A DNA stretch of 64,000 nucleotides from Nostoc sp. 'Peltigera membranacea cyanobiont' 210A (GTDB lineage Bacteria > Cyanobacteriota > Cyanobacteriia > Cyanobacteriales > Nostocaceae), in NCBI RefSeq assembly GCF_002246015.1, contig NZ_NOLJ01000001.1, forward strand, positions 496,293 to 560,292, in the 5' to 3' direction. The stretch's first letter is position 1. Every line of letters starts with the position of its first letter. The notes beneath the pieces are model-generated. The model had not been told where the DNA came from. It searched no databases and saw only the letters and a program-made list of their open reading frames with translations. Made by a program: the position numbers and the translations under genes. Positions 53,762 through 63,632 of this stretch are shown piece by piece.

Positions 53762-54793
53762 TCACACAAGGCTAACAGCTGCCTCTAACATTCGTATTGT
53801 CCCAAGTTCAGCATTTATTTCCACTTCTACACCGATTGGCAAAGTAAATTTATCCTTAATATGACCAATCATTGAACCATACCAAGCAGGAATACCTAAA
53901 GGAAGTATGTGTTGTTGCAATACTTGCATTAATGTGAATGACGGTTCATCTCCAAGACTACATTTAGTGCATTGCCCAAAGATAAAACCAGCAATTTGAT
54001 TAAGTATCCCAGCAGTTTTTAACTGCGTCAGCATCCTATCTATACGATAAACATCCTCGCCAACTTCTTCCACAAACAAAATGCTTTTGTTCCAAGAAGG
54101 TAGGTAAGGTGAACCTACCATTGCTGATAGCACTGATAAGTTTCCACCCACAAGTTTACCTCTCGCCTTTCCCGGTGCTATTGTCTCCATCCACACTTCG
54201 CTAGGGTTGAGATTTTGCATAGTCACAGCTTCACTATTAAATAGGATGCGCTTGAAGTAATCGACTGTAAATTGATTCCAGGTAGACGTGGCAACTGGCC
54301 CATGAAAAGTAATCATTTGACTACGGGCATTAATTGCCAACAACAGGGTAGTAATATCGCTGTACCCGATGATAATTTTTGGATGGGAACGGATTAGCGA
54401 ATAGTTGAGTAAGGGTAAAATGCGATTGCAGCCCCAACCACCACGCATAGGAATAATTGCTTTGATGGTGCGATCGCTAAACATCAAGTTTACATCCTGG
54501 GCGCGATCGCCGTCTTTTCCTGCTAAATAGCCATAACGATCTAAAATATGCTTCCCCAGCTTGACTTTTAACCCTAACTGTGATATTGATTTCCGCGCTG
54601 CTTCGATGTCTTTAGCGTCAACAATACCCGCAGGGGCGATTAACCCTACGGTATCGCCAGCTTGCAGGCGGGGCGGCTTGCGGATGGTGTTTAGAGATGG
54701 CTTTCCTTGGGCGGTAAATGATGGTATCTGGGTGGCTAAGGTAGCAAGTCCACAAGTTGTGATAAATTCCCGACGTTTGATATTCATAACCAT
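53762..54793 (-). CDS. Exported LD-carboxypeptidase (S66 family)
   Basis: 343 residues. A twin-arginine-like leader (KRREFITTCGLATLATQI) covers ~5-30. The S66 fold follows: GLIAPAG, IIPMRGGWGCNRILPLL with catalytic-Ser region GYSDITTLLLAI, ATSTWNQF, and FIFGQCTKC. S66 enzymes cleave L,D bonds of murein peptides (LdcA) or act as MccF-type hydrolases. Cell-wall recycling in the periplasm is likely. Confidence 0.88.
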   Translation of the reverse strand: MVMNIKRREFITTCGLATLATQIPSFTAQGKPSLNTIRKPPRLQAGDTVGLIAPAGIVDAKDIEAARKSISQLGLKVKLGKHILDRYGYLAGKDGDRAQDVNLMFSDRTIKAIIPMRGGWGCNRILPLLNYSLIRSHPKIIIGYSDITTLLLAINARSQMITFHGPVATSTWNQFTVDYFKRILFNSEAVTMQNLNPSEVWMETIAPGKARGKLVGGNLSVLSAMVGSPYLPSWNKSILFVEEVGEDVYRIDRMLTQLKTAGILNQIAGFIFGQCTKCSLGDEPSFTLMQVLQQHILPLGIPAWYGSMIGHIKDKFTLPIGVEVEINAELGTIRMLEAAVSLV

Positions 54794-55283
54794 TGAGTTG
54801 GGGACTGGGATAGTGATACCAATTCACAAAAATGCTGATACATATAGATTTATCGTAGGGGCAAGGCGCAATGCCCATAAGTGTCAACTTAAGCTTAAAC
54901 GCTTATCCCACAGGCGTTTTACCCCCCTTAATCCCCCCTTGTTAAGGGGGGAAACAAGAAATTTAGTTCCCTCCCCAATACATACGGGGAGGGTTAGGGT
55001 GGGGTGATGCGGATCGTGATAGGAAGGCAGAGAACTGAATATCACGTCTTGACAAGGCTTTCACCTTAAATTGACACCAATGGGCATTGCCATGCCCAAA
55101 CAGCAGCGTATTTGTATCATTATTAAAGTGAAATGGTATGACGAATTTTAATAGGTTATAGCAACGCCTAAATCATTCATAAAAAGTTAGATCCTCGACT
55201 TCTAAAAGAAGTCGGGGATCTGGACACCGCGAATTTTTACAAATCAAATAGGATTGCTATATGTAAATTTGGATTGACTAATT
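54794..55283. repeat. Intergenic region with hairpin repeats
   Basis: Short inverted repeats CCCCCCTTGTTAAGGGGGG (54931-54950) and CCCTCCCCAATACATACGGG (starts 54969), and a terminator-like stem AGATCC-CGACTTC TAAAA GAAGTCGGGGATCT (55189-55222), the same stem as at 12828. The last lies past the end of the KGK gene on its strand. No ORF of note. Confidence 0.7.
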
Positions 55284-55664
55284 TTACTCATTAATCATGC
55301 GGCGAAGATCATCAAGAGGCGACTCTGGTTCGGTGATTTCTGAATTGTTGCTGTTAGTTATTTGTAAATCTTCCTCTTCAACATAAAATTCAACGCTTAT
55401 TTTAATTTTCACTTTCCCCTTTTTCCAGCTTGGAGAACCTAGTGTTAAAATTTCGCAATCTGTGCCTTTCTGAAACCAATTCCCATTCAGAGACTGTTTT
55501 CTATTTATTCCTTGCCTACTTAATTCTTGATTCAATATAGATTCTAACGTGGGGTTAAATGAGGTATCCATTGCTTGTTTAAATTTAGCAATTTTATATG
55601 TGTTGCCTCCAAAGTCCAAAACATCACCATCGTTACACTCTATTGGCTTGAATCTATCTTCCAT
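55284..55664 (-). CDS. KGK-family protein
   Basis: 126 residues of the cyanobacteria-specific KGK family. The signature SWKKGKVKIKISVEFYVEE gives the name; the N-terminus DVLDFGGNTYKIAKFKQAM fits. No function is known. An alpha/beta fold with a polar C-terminal tail. It follows the dynamin gene on the same strand, with 108 bp between, so co-transcription is possible. Confidence 0.85.
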   Translation of the reverse strand: MEDRFKPIECNDGDVLDFGGNTYKIAKFKQAMDTSFNPTLESILNQELSRQGINRKQSLNGNWFQKGTDCEILTLGSPSWKKGKVKIKISVEFYVEEEDLQITNSNNSEITEPESPLDDLRRMINE

Positions 55665-55772
55665 ATAAACTTGATTTTTGAAATTTTTCTAATTTACACA
55701 AAACTATACTTAGTGAGTGTTTTAGCACTCACTAAAAGCTACAATTATCTCAAATCATCTTTGAGATTAAAA

Positions 55773-58214
55773 TTAAACCTCTTGTATCACATCAGAAATC
55801 ACAAATCCATTATTACTGAACTTACCAACAGTATCAAACGAATCACCAATGACAGGCAAAAGATGATCGTATAATTGCATCACCTGTAAACAAGTATTAA
55901 TACTAGAAGCTGCTGAATTATATGCTGCAATATTTTCTTCAACAACATTCAACAATCGGCGATTATTCGCAATTTTTTCTTCAGCTTCTTGTTGCAGTAT
56001 TTTCTCTAAATAAGCACGCGCCTGTGGGTATTGCTGCAAAATTTCATCTGCTTGCTGATTTGCCATTGGTATCAATTGAGTTTTCAGTGTTTGATTAATG
56101 GTTTGACGGAAAGATGTACGAATAGTATAAGAAACTTTTGGTTCAAAATCTAACTTCAATAACTGCCTAATCGCTGGTTCTGCTTCCACGATACTTTCAG
56201 CGTCGTAACCTTGAGAAGTTTGCGATAAAGTTTGGCGAAATTGATATATAGAAAAAGTGCCTTCATCGTAAAATCTGGGGCTTTCTCGCACGAAGCGATC
56301 GCACTCTACACTAGCTGCACTTACTAATGCTTGAGTAACGCTTTTTTCTAAATTTCTAATCTCTTGTTCAATTCCACCATCATTGTCTAATAAACGATAC
56401 AACTGGCGATAATATTCTGAGTTGCGAATCTTGTCAATCAATCGTTGGAAATAATTCGCTACTACTTGCTGAGAAGATTCAATCAAAATATCTTCCAGTT
56501 GATTTGCTAAGTAATAAAATGCCTCTACTAAAATAGCAATTAAAGGTGCAGTAGCATTGCGAGGATGGCTGATGGTTGCACGTCGATAAGCATAAGCTAC
56601 AGAAAAAGTATCTAGCAATTCATCTAAACGGCGAATCATTCGTGATTGCAATTGCTTAAAATCTGTTTCAAAAGCATCACAAGAATTATTAATTATTTGG
56701 TTAACTTCTTCTGTAATATGCTCACTAAATTCTCTACCAATTTGCTGGAGTTGGTGATTTAGACGTTGCAACTCTTGCGATTTCATACTCTCAATTTCTT
56801 GAGGCTGACTATCTAAATTACGTTGTACATTCTGATAATGTTTTTTCAGTTTAATACAAACATCTTCCAAGTCATCAGCAAGATTTTTAAATAATTGGGG
56901 ACGCTTTTCTTCTGTAAGATAGCGAGTAATAGCCGTGCGAAATTCATCAGTACCGCTATCTTTAATTAATTTTTCTATTAGTTCATTTCCCCAATCTCCT
57001 AAAACCCGCACATAATTTTGATTTGGGGTTTCATAGCCGTTAACAGAGACACGAAATTTAGTGGTAGATAACTTTCCTGAATTTACGCAGTAGTTGTTAA
57101 ACGCATAGACAAATTGTGGTGTTTCTTCTTTACCATCTAAACCTTTTATACTTTCTGCAAAAACAGAATCTAAACCAAATCTATCTTGTTGACTTGTCTG
57201 TTTAATTTGACTGCCGTAAAATCCTAATAATCCACTGGTTTTATAAACCTTGTTTGAATTCCCAAATTGTCCACTAATTAAATCGTCTAATCGTTGCCGT
57301 AGTTGGGTATTGTACCAAGTTTCATCGATGCGATTGAAGACATAAAAAACGCGATCGCGTACTCCCCCATTCTCCCGCATTAATTCTAAAAGTTCGGTTT
57401 CTTCTTTTGTCATGTCACCCGCCGAAGCAGGTTTTAGCACACACACCACCGCCGAAGTATCAGGATGTTGAATTTTGGCATAAGTTAGTTGGGCATCTTT
57501 CTCTACTGGCGCATCTATACCAGGTGTGTCAATAATTACATTTCCATCTTGTAGCAAAGGATGATTGCAGTAATATTCTATTCGCTTCAACACGGCACTA
57601 TTACTACCACGACGGGCATATCCAGCCGCTTCCTTGAGGTTAGAAAAGTTAAATTGCTCCATTGAATATGTAGCATTATTAACCGTGTAGATGCGATCGC
57701 GGTTTGCCATATATCCCTCTAGCAACAACATTAACGCCTTCGCCTGTTTTGCACGTTCTGATTTACTCTCACCACCCTCCTGTTGAATAATCGCTTCAGA
57801 ACCTTGACGTAGCAGGTTAATTACCTCAGCTTGGTTAATATTAGTGACTGTCTGAAATCCTAGTTGCTGACACAAATAAACTGCTTGTTCCCGAATTTCT
57901 GCTTCACTTAAAAACGTCAAAACAACACGTTCTTTATCTACTTCTGCATACTCGATTTTGCATTCTGTACCTGTAGCGTGTCCCTCTGCACTGTAGAGTA
58001 ATTCTCTTTCTAATAGTGCATTGATTAGCATTGATTTCCCAGCACTAAAAGCACCTGCAAATACAATTTCAAACTTGGGAGAAATCGCCTTACTTAAAGA
58101 AGTTCGTATATGTGTAATATCTTGGGAACGTAGTGTTGGTTCTTGTTGTAAAAGTTGTAATATAGATTCAACCCGATCTTTCAAATTTTGGCACTGAAGC
58201 GGTAAATCTGACAT
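55773..58214 (-). CDS. Bacterial dynamin-like GTPase
   Basis: 813 residues from the ATG at 58214. The P-loop GAFSAGKSMLINALL (about residues 54-68), the switch DTPGID, and NRID for guanine specificity are all clear. A long coiled-coil middle (KLKKHYQNVQRNLDSQPQEI, EVNQIINNSCDAFETDF) and a hydrophobic segment near SHPRNATAPLIAILVEAFYYL may be the membrane paddle. The start was chosen because AGGA lies 8-9 nt upstream; the ATG at 58223 has no spacing. Likely role is membrane shaping or repair; larger than the crystallised Nostoc BDLP. Confidence 0.9.
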   Translation of the reverse strand: MSDLPLQCQNLKDRVESILQLLQQEPTLRSQDITHIRTSLSKAISPKFEIVFAGAFSAGKSMLINALLERELLYSAEGHATGTECKIEYAEVDKERVVLTFLSEAEIREQAVYLCQQLGFQTVTNINQAEVINLLRQGSEAIIQQEGGESKSERAKQAKALMLLLEGYMANRDRIYTVNNATYSMEQFNFSNLKEAAGYARRGSNSAVLKRIEYYCNHPLLQDGNVIIDTPGIDAPVEKDAQLTYAKIQHPDTSAVVCVLKPASAGDMTKEETELLELMRENGGVRDRVFYVFNRIDETWYNTQLRQRLDDLISGQFGNSNKVYKTSGLLGFYGSQIKQTSQQDRFGLDSVFAESIKGLDGKEETPQFVYAFNNYCVNSGKLSTTKFRVSVNGYETPNQNYVRVLGDWGNELIEKLIKDSGTDEFRTAITRYLTEEKRPQLFKNLADDLEDVCIKLKKHYQNVQRNLDSQPQEIESMKSQELQRLNHQLQQIGREFSEHITEEVNQIINNSCDAFETDFKQLQSRMIRRLDELLDTFSVAYAYRRATISHPRNATAPLIAILVEAFYYLANQLEDILIESSQQVVANYFQRLIDKIRNSEYYRQLYRLLDNDGGIEQEIRNLEKSVTQALVSAASVECDRFVRESPRFYDEGTFSIYQFRQTLSQTSQGYDAESIVEAEPAIRQLLKLDFEPKVSYTIRTSFRQTINQTLKTQLIPMANQQADEILQQYPQARAYLEKILQQEAEEKIANNRRLLNVVEENIAAYNSAASSINTCLQVMQLYDHLLPVIGDSFDTVGKFSNNGFVISDVIQEV

Positions 58215-58426
58215 ATTCAGCATCCTGACAATATTTCTCTATATATTAGTAATATTTATTGTCTTGATGGTTCAGTAAATTTCCTGAGAATTATATGTGG
58301 TTTCTTGCTAGAAATTACTACTAATTAATGACTAATTATCCCAAATTATTTGTATATTTGTAGGGGTGCAAGGCCTTGCGCCCCTACTATGGAATATTTT
58401 TTAACTGGAAGTCCCTCATACCAAAT

Positions 58427-58587
58427 ATGGATAGACAAGTTCTAGCTATTACCGTAACTGCTTATGGCGATAACTAGAATCGTATTCGCGTTTTGGAAGC
58501 GGGTTTCAAACTCATTTATCGAAACCAGTCTCTCTAGGACAACTAGTTGAGATTGTCGCTAATTTGTTGGCTGCTCGTAATTGGTAA
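58427..58587 (+). pseudogene. Relic of a response-regulator receiver domain
   Basis: Reads VLAITVTAYGDN, then a stop, then NRIRVLEAGF in the same frame. After a 1-base shift it continues THLSKPVSLGQLVEIVANLL and ends with AARNW and a stop. The order TAYGD..NRIRVLEAGF..HLSKPV matches the last third of a REC domain, like that of the hybrid kinase at 29104. It has one nonsense change and one 1-nt deletion. The rest of the gene is gone. Confidence 0.8.
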
Positions 58588-58599
58588 TAAATCGCATTT

Positions 58600-59583
58600 T
58601 TATCTCTTTTGAGGCACTAATACAGGCAGTTTACGTCCATCGGCTGCAAATTTAGCGTGTTGTCCAACAGTCAAAACATTAAACTGACTAGATATTATTT
58701 CTAAACTTTTGTTCACTATTGCCAGCTTTTTGTAGGTGGGAATACTCATACCAGGAAAGAATGAGAGTTCTGGCACATCTTCTTGACTTACAAAGTCTGT
58801 AGGATGGAGTAGCAAAGAAGGCTGGACGCGTGTAACTTTACACAGCCACAGGGCAATTCGCAGGTACAGTAACGCCACTTCCGAAGAAAATGTACTCAGA
58901 AACATTATGTAACTGAAGTGAATTGGTACTTTGAAAATTGGCATAGTGGTAACGGGAATTTCAGTCAGCTTATCCTTATCTAGTTGCCACTGGTAAGGTT
59001 TTAGAGGCTGCAAACCCTCTTTAAAACCGCCAAACAGCGCTTCCCGTTTTTTACGTTCTTCCTTGCTCAATTTACAAGTTATTAAATAATATGCTCGTGC
59101 TATGGGCCCCAAAAATGTGGGGAAAGTCGAAGCATCATATTCGTATCCCCGTCGTGCTAAGACTTTTAATACTGCTGGAGAAAAACTGTATCCTGGCCCC
59201 CGAAAGCCGATAGGATGTTGATGAGTGACGCGCTTGATATGTTTTTCCGCCAGTGCCACCTCTTCTTCAATTTCATTCTCTGAATACAGATGTAGCCAAG
59301 GATCGTGATAGAATGAATGGTTGCCAATTTCGTGACCAGCGCTAGCGATCGCTTGTATAGCCTTAGTATTCTTTTCTAGCGCTGCATCCTGACCGACAAT
59401 GAATACTGTGATTGTCAAATCCCATTGCTTGAGAATATCTAAGAAACGAGGTACTGCGATATCCAGGTAAGAAGGATAAGTCTCCCAACCCGGAGCGCCC
59501 TGATTTTTTAAATAAGACCAAATATTATCTAAATCTAAAGAAAGACTGGCTATTGGTTTATTTCTTTTTTGCTTTGTTTTCAT
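58600..59583 (-). CDS. Polysaccharide deacetylase-family protein (NodB)
   Basis: 327 residues. The NodB fold begins SLSLDLDNIWSYL (metal Asp), then GHEIGNHSFYHDPW (metal His pair) and FRGPGYSFSPAVLKVLARRGYEYDAS. No signal peptide is seen, so it may act in the cytosol or on a membrane glycan. FLGPIARAYYLITCKLSKEE is unusual and may be a membrane-associated insert. Substrate unknown. Confidence 0.87.
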   Translation of the reverse strand: MKTKQKRNKPIASLSLDLDNIWSYLKNQGAPGWETYPSYLDIAVPRFLDILKQWDLTITVFIVGQDAALEKNTKAIQAIASAGHEIGNHSFYHDPWLHLYSENEIEEEVALAEKHIKRVTHQHPIGFRGPGYSFSPAVLKVLARRGYEYDASTFPTFLGPIARAYYLITCKLSKEERKKREALFGGFKEGLQPLKPYQWQLDKDKLTEIPVTTMPIFKVPIHFSYIMFLSTFSSEVALLYLRIALWLCKVTRVQPSLLLHPTDFVSQEDVPELSFFPGMSIPTYKKLAIVNKSLEIISSQFNVLTVGQHAKFAADGRKLPVLVPQKR

Positions 59584-60319
59584 TATGAGTTAAATTATTT
59601 GGACAATTTTAAGCGTCAAGTATAGTTTAAGGTTTGGACTTTATTGGTCAAGTTCCATAGTTCGATGGGGGCTGATACCATTTTAGATTTTAGATTTTGG
59701 ATTGGGAATTGCCTTGGTGCATCTGGCTTGCTGTGAATCCATCTGCATTGGTGTAAACTTCAGCCGAAAACTATATCGGACAGGCGTTTTGCAAATCCCT
59801 CACGCCCTCATCCCCTAACCCCTTCTCCCTTGGGAGAAGGGGAATTGAATGTCTAGCTCCCCTCTCACGGATGGGAGAGGGGCTGGGGGTGAGGGCAAAA
59901 CGTTGTCACCAAGCGGGTTTAGCGTTAAGTTGATACCTATGCTTCATCTATCGCAATCATTTTTCAAATTGGTATGAGTTTAAGGGAAACCTCAAGCTAG
60001 AATGTTTGCGGCTCATAATTTTCAAAATAAAGAGTTACTTTAAGAGCAGCATTTCGTAGGCATCGCCCGTCATATCATGTCTGCTTGATTACTTATTAAA
60101 CCCGAAGAACCCCACCCCGCCAAAGCTGCGCTTTGTCTCCCCTCCCCGCTTGCGGGGAGGGGTTGGGGGTGGGGTGCAATGACTGTGGGAATCATAACTA
60201 ATTATGCGGACATGATATGAGGGAATAAAAAACAGCTTTGTTTCTTCGAGAGGGGTTGGGGGGATTAAAAGTCTGTGGAGCCACTCTAAAAGACTTGTGT
60301 GTACTTTGCGATCCACATC
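59584..60319. repeat. Intergenic region with two G/C-rich inverted repeats
   Basis: 59804-59900 starts CGCCCTCATCCCCTAACCCC and ends GGGGGTGAGGGC with internal hairpins CTTCTCCCTTGGGAGAAG and CCCCTCTCACGGATGGGAG. 60107-60177 starts CCCCACCCCGCC and ends GGGGGTGGGGTG around CCCCTCCCCGCTTGCGGGGA. Both are of the dispersed Nostoc type. A 75-codon frame (60089-60316) runs through the repeat and is rejected. Confidence 0.75.
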
Positions 60320-61204
60320 CTAGATGTTGATTTGCTGCCTCTGGGTTAAACACATGGCAATTCCCTTTTCGTAGTAAGCTGCCTCATTAATAAAAATGGG
60401 CCAAACAGTAGATGCACCTTCATAAACAATTGTTTTATCGTCAAAAGTTATAAAGATTGGATCTCCTGGGTTCAAAGCTTGATAATCCTTATCCTGAAGC
60501 TCTGGATGAATCATCCCAAAGATTGTACCATCAGATTTTTTTGGGTAGTCTACAACTGATAAGTGGTCATAGAGAATCAAGGTTTCGTTATTTGATGGAA
60601 TTTTACCCTGGTTAAACTGTTCTAGGTAGTCCAGAAGGGCGCGAACAAGTTCCTCGGTTTGTTGGAACAGCGTTGCTTTTAAAAGTCCTTGGGCAATTGG
60701 GCCAACCTCGAACGCAAAGCCTAATTCGCACAGAGAATTTACAAATGGGTTTTCTGCAATTGATTTAAAAGAGCAGCGATAAACCCTAACCAAAGGATTA
60801 AGCTGGCTCAGATAAGCAGCCAATTTCAAGTTGAAGGGATGACTGTTATCAAGAATAATTGTCAGACCCATATTAGCTGTACTGCTGTGTAAGTCTAAAA
60901 TGAAATCTGTTTGTTTATCCCCGTTTGATGCTAGGGTATTGTGGATTAATTTAGCTTGCAATTCCTCGTAACTTTCCAGAGTCGGATCTTGTAAATCTTG
61001 CTTGAGAAAACAGCGATTTAAATCTTTCTCTACATATCGTCTCCCGGCGGCAAAAGCATGAGGATTTGCCAACAGAGTGACTGTCTCAAAACTCGATCTA
61101 GTAATTATATTGGGAAATTGGGCAAATTTCTGGATTAAGTAGGCTCCTGTAAACTCATTGCCATGAGTTCCACCGACAATTGCAACCCGATTAATCTGAT
61201 TCAT
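60320..61204 (-). CDS. Aspartoacylase-like zinc hydrolase
   Basis: 294 residues. The zinc site H14-x-x-E17 (GGTHGNEFTG) and a third ligand in ILDLHSSTANMG are present, as are YVEKDLNRCF and AFEVGPIAQG. It matches AspA/AstE-type enzymes; cyanobacterial members are annotated aspartoacylase, and the substrate is unproven. ATGA overlap with the upstream transferase gene (stop/start at 61201-61204) shows translational coupling. Confidence 0.9.
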   Translation of the reverse strand: MNQINRVAIVGGTHGNEFTGAYLIQKFAQFPNIITRSSFETVTLLANPHAFAAGRRYVEKDLNRCFLKQDLQDPTLESYEELQAKLIHNTLASNGDKQTDFILDLHSSTANMGLTIILDNSHPFNLKLAAYLSQLNPLVRVYRCSFKSIAENPFVNSLCELGFAFEVGPIAQGLLKATLFQQTEELVRALLDYLEQFNQGKIPSNNETLILYDHLSVVDYPKKSDGTIFGMIHPELQDKDYQALNPGDPIFITFDDKTIVYEGASTVWPIFINEAAYYEKGIAMCLTQRQQINI

Positions 61205-62256
61205 GAAGCATTCACCTTGCCAATGCGATCGCGATCGTGTGGTTGATTAAGATAAGACATATCAGGGCCATTGGGAATAATTCCGCCGGGATTGAGTGGG
61301 AATAGGTTCCCGTAGTAGTCCCGCTTCACGCTTTCTACGTCGCAAGTGTCAGCCACACCTGGAAGCTGATACAAGTCACGTAGATAAGCTCCGAGATTCT
61401 GATAGTCTCGAATTCGCTGCTTATTGCATTTAAACAGCCCATAGTAGGCACTATCAAACCGAAATAATGTCGTAAATAACCGCACATCTGCAAGTGTCAG
61501 ATGTTCACCGCAGAGATAGCGATTAGTCTGCAATGCAAGTTCAATCTCATCAAGAGTTGCGAACAGTTCATTACAGGCTTGATTGTATGCTTCTTGAGTC
61601 TGGGCAAAGCCACAGCGATACACACCGTTATTTACTGCGTGATAAATCTTTTCATTCCACCAGTCAATTTTCTCTTTAAGTTCTTCTGGGTAGAGATTTA
61701 GCGTCGGATTGTTGGCGAACTCGTTAAACTCAGAGTTCAGCATGACGATAATCTCTGAACTCTCATTATTGACGATCGCTTTTGTTTCGTTATCCCATAG
61801 TACTGGTACTGTAGAGCGTCCACTGTAGCCGGGTTCTGCCTTTTGATAAAATTCAGCCAGTGTGCGACAACCTTCTTCTTCTTGGTTAAATATCCAACCG
61901 CCTTCAATGGGAGAAGGAGATACTATACAAACTGATATTACCGCTTCGAGTTTTTTAAGCGATCGCACAACCAAAGTTCGATGTGCCCAAGGACAACCCA
62001 ATCCAACATAGAGTTTGTAGCGCCCCGTTGCTGGTGGGTGGGGATTTCCTGACTCTGTACCGATGAACTTGCGAAACTGACTATTAGGACGAATATATGC
62101 TCCCGACTGATTGCGAGGAGCAAGGTTTGACATCATTATCTGCCACATAGTCGTCCAGACAAACTTTCCTACCCAGATAATCAGCTTGGGAGGAAGCGAC
62201 TTACCTTTCTTCTTGGGGAGCTTTTTCTCGTCATCCATTGGAGTTGAGTTAGTCAT
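61201..62256 (-). CDS. Glutathionyl-hydroquinone reductase-like GST
   Basis: 351 residues of the xi-class (ECM4/YqjG) glutathione transferase family. The active-site Cys88 is in GLGCPWAHRTLVV, then NNESSEII and the C-terminal helical domain (AYNQACNELFATLDEIEL). These enzymes reduce glutathionyl-hydroquinones. An N-terminal hydrophobic segment LIIWVGKFVWTTMWQIMM (25-42) is extra and may be a membrane anchor. Confidence 0.9.
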   Translation of the reverse strand: MTNSTPMDDEKKLPKKKGKSLPPKLIIWVGKFVWTTMWQIMMSNLAPRNQSGAYIRPNSQFRKFIGTESGNPHPPATGRYKLYVGLGCPWAHRTLVVRSLKKLEAVISVCIVSPSPIEGGWIFNQEEEGCRTLAEFYQKAEPGYSGRSTVPVLWDNETKAIVNNESSEIIVMLNSEFNEFANNPTLNLYPEELKEKIDWWNEKIYHAVNNGVYRCGFAQTQEAYNQACNELFATLDEIELALQTNRYLCGEHLTLADVRLFTTLFRFDSAYYGLFKCNKQRIRDYQNLGAYLRDLYQLPGVADTCDVESVKRDYYGNLFPLNPGGIIPNGPDMSYLNQPHDRDRIGKVNAS

Positions 62257-62417
62257 GGCGACAATTTTGCTTTGGGAGCGATCGACGTTACTGCTGTATA
62301 TGCTGTTAAATTTATAGTCGGTAGGTTCTCATACCTACATGCACCTTACTTTAACTCTACTACGCTTTGCCCGAACTATTGGATCTATATGGATACTGAT
62401 ATCGCCTTAAATATTTA

Positions 62418-63632
62418 TTAATCAGTTCCCAGTAAATCCTGTAAAAAACGATAACCTGCCTGTTCCAAATCAAGAGCAAGAGAAAAAGTCAAACTGCGAA
62501 TTCGGATGCTACCAACTTTGATGTTCAATGGTTCTGCCAAGGGCGCTGGATAAATTAGAATTGCCTCCTGACAACCTTTTGCCTCCGCATAGGCGACCAT
62601 TTGATTAATATCAGCAGTCGCTGGCTTAGAAGCAGCTTTGTACTTGGTATCTAACACATATCTGGCTATCCCCGTTGTCATATCATAGAGTACCAAGTCA
62701 ATGTCAAAGTATAATGCTTTACCCTGACCTAAATAGATTCTTTCTTGGGACTGGATATCTAATGCAAGAGTTAGCAGTCCCGTTTTTTGATGCGCTTTCA
62801 ACCACTCTGCCACAAAGCGTTCGTAGAGTTGCGACATATTAACCAAAAAGGGTAACGTCGCGTTTGCACCTGTTTCATGACTAGGTGCAATCTGTTCCAA
62901 AAAGAAGCGGCAAAGTGCGTGTAGGGGGCGATAGTCTTCATTGAGATGGTTGTACTGTCGTCCTATACAAGCTCTGGGATTGAATGGTTGCAATGTCACC
63001 AATCCCTGTAGTAGATGATACGCACGGCGCACCGTTGGCATTACCCGTTCCGTACATAAACCGCTACGGGCAATACACCAGAGTGTCCAAGCAAGAATTT
63101 GATTCTCTTCAACGTCTGCGGTATGTTCTTCATAATGGCACTGGATTTTAGTGTCCCACGGTCGAGTGACAAGGAGCCGTACATCAATACGTCCCCGAAC
63201 ATAAGGCAAATGTTCTGTCTTGGGGATGTAGGCGCAGTAGAAACCCTGACAGCCTCGGTTAAGAATGCGACGGGCTAAAATATCAGCCAGCCGTTCATAA
63301 AATTCTAAGAGCGTTTGACAATCAACCAGTCCTGATAAAAAGCGAAAACTTTTGAGGTCATAGGCATACTCCAGCATTCCCAGAAGATTACCTAGCTTGA
63401 CTTTGGGGTGTAGGGCAATGTGAAAATCGCTCGTTAAAGGAATGTAACCAACCCATCCTTGGGCAGTTAGTCGCCAGCGATCGCCTGTTTTTGGAGAAGG
63501 GAAGTCCACACTCACTTGAGTATTGTAGTCACGCCACAACATTTCTCCAATTGCGTAGGGAAGTAGCGATCGCGGCAACAACTTGGAAACGTATTCAGTT
63601 AACTCTATTATCTGCGGCGATGTTACACTCAT
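62418..63632 (-). CDS. mcrC: McrC-like restriction nuclease subunit
   Basis: 404 residues. McrC is the nuclease partner of McrB in modification-dependent restriction (McrBC cuts DNA with methylated cytosines). The N-terminal domain IIELTEYVSKLLP and the PD-(D/E)XK site YFDIDLVLYD...YVLDTKYK fit the family. Start is set at ATG 63632, which overlaps the mcrB stop as ATGA. A longer start at 63662 inside mcrB is possible. Confidence 0.9.
   Translation of the reverse strand: MSVTSPQIIELTEYVSKLLPRSLLPYAIGEMLWRDYNTQVSVDFPSPKTGDRWRLTAQGWVGYIPLTSDFHIALHPKVKLGNLLGMLEYAYDLKSFRFLSGLVDCQTLLEFYERLADILARRILNRGCQGFYCAYIPKTEHLPYVRGRIDVRLLVTRPWDTKIQCHYEEHTADVEENQILAWTLWCIARSGLCTERVMPTVRRAYHLLQGLVTLQPFNPRACIGRQYNHLNEDYRPLHALCRFFLEQIAPSHETGANATLPFLVNMSQLYERFVAEWLKAHQKTGLLTLALDIQSQERIYLGQGKALYFDIDLVLYDMTTGIARYVLDTKYKAASKPATADINQMVAYAEAKGCQEAILIYPAPLAEPLNIKVGSIRIRSLTFSLALDLEQAGYRFLQDLLGTD

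Noticed and set aside
60089..60316. 75-codon minus-strand ORF
   Set aside because: It runs through a dispersed G/C-rich repeat; product is repeat-derived (PPPTPPRKRGGE).
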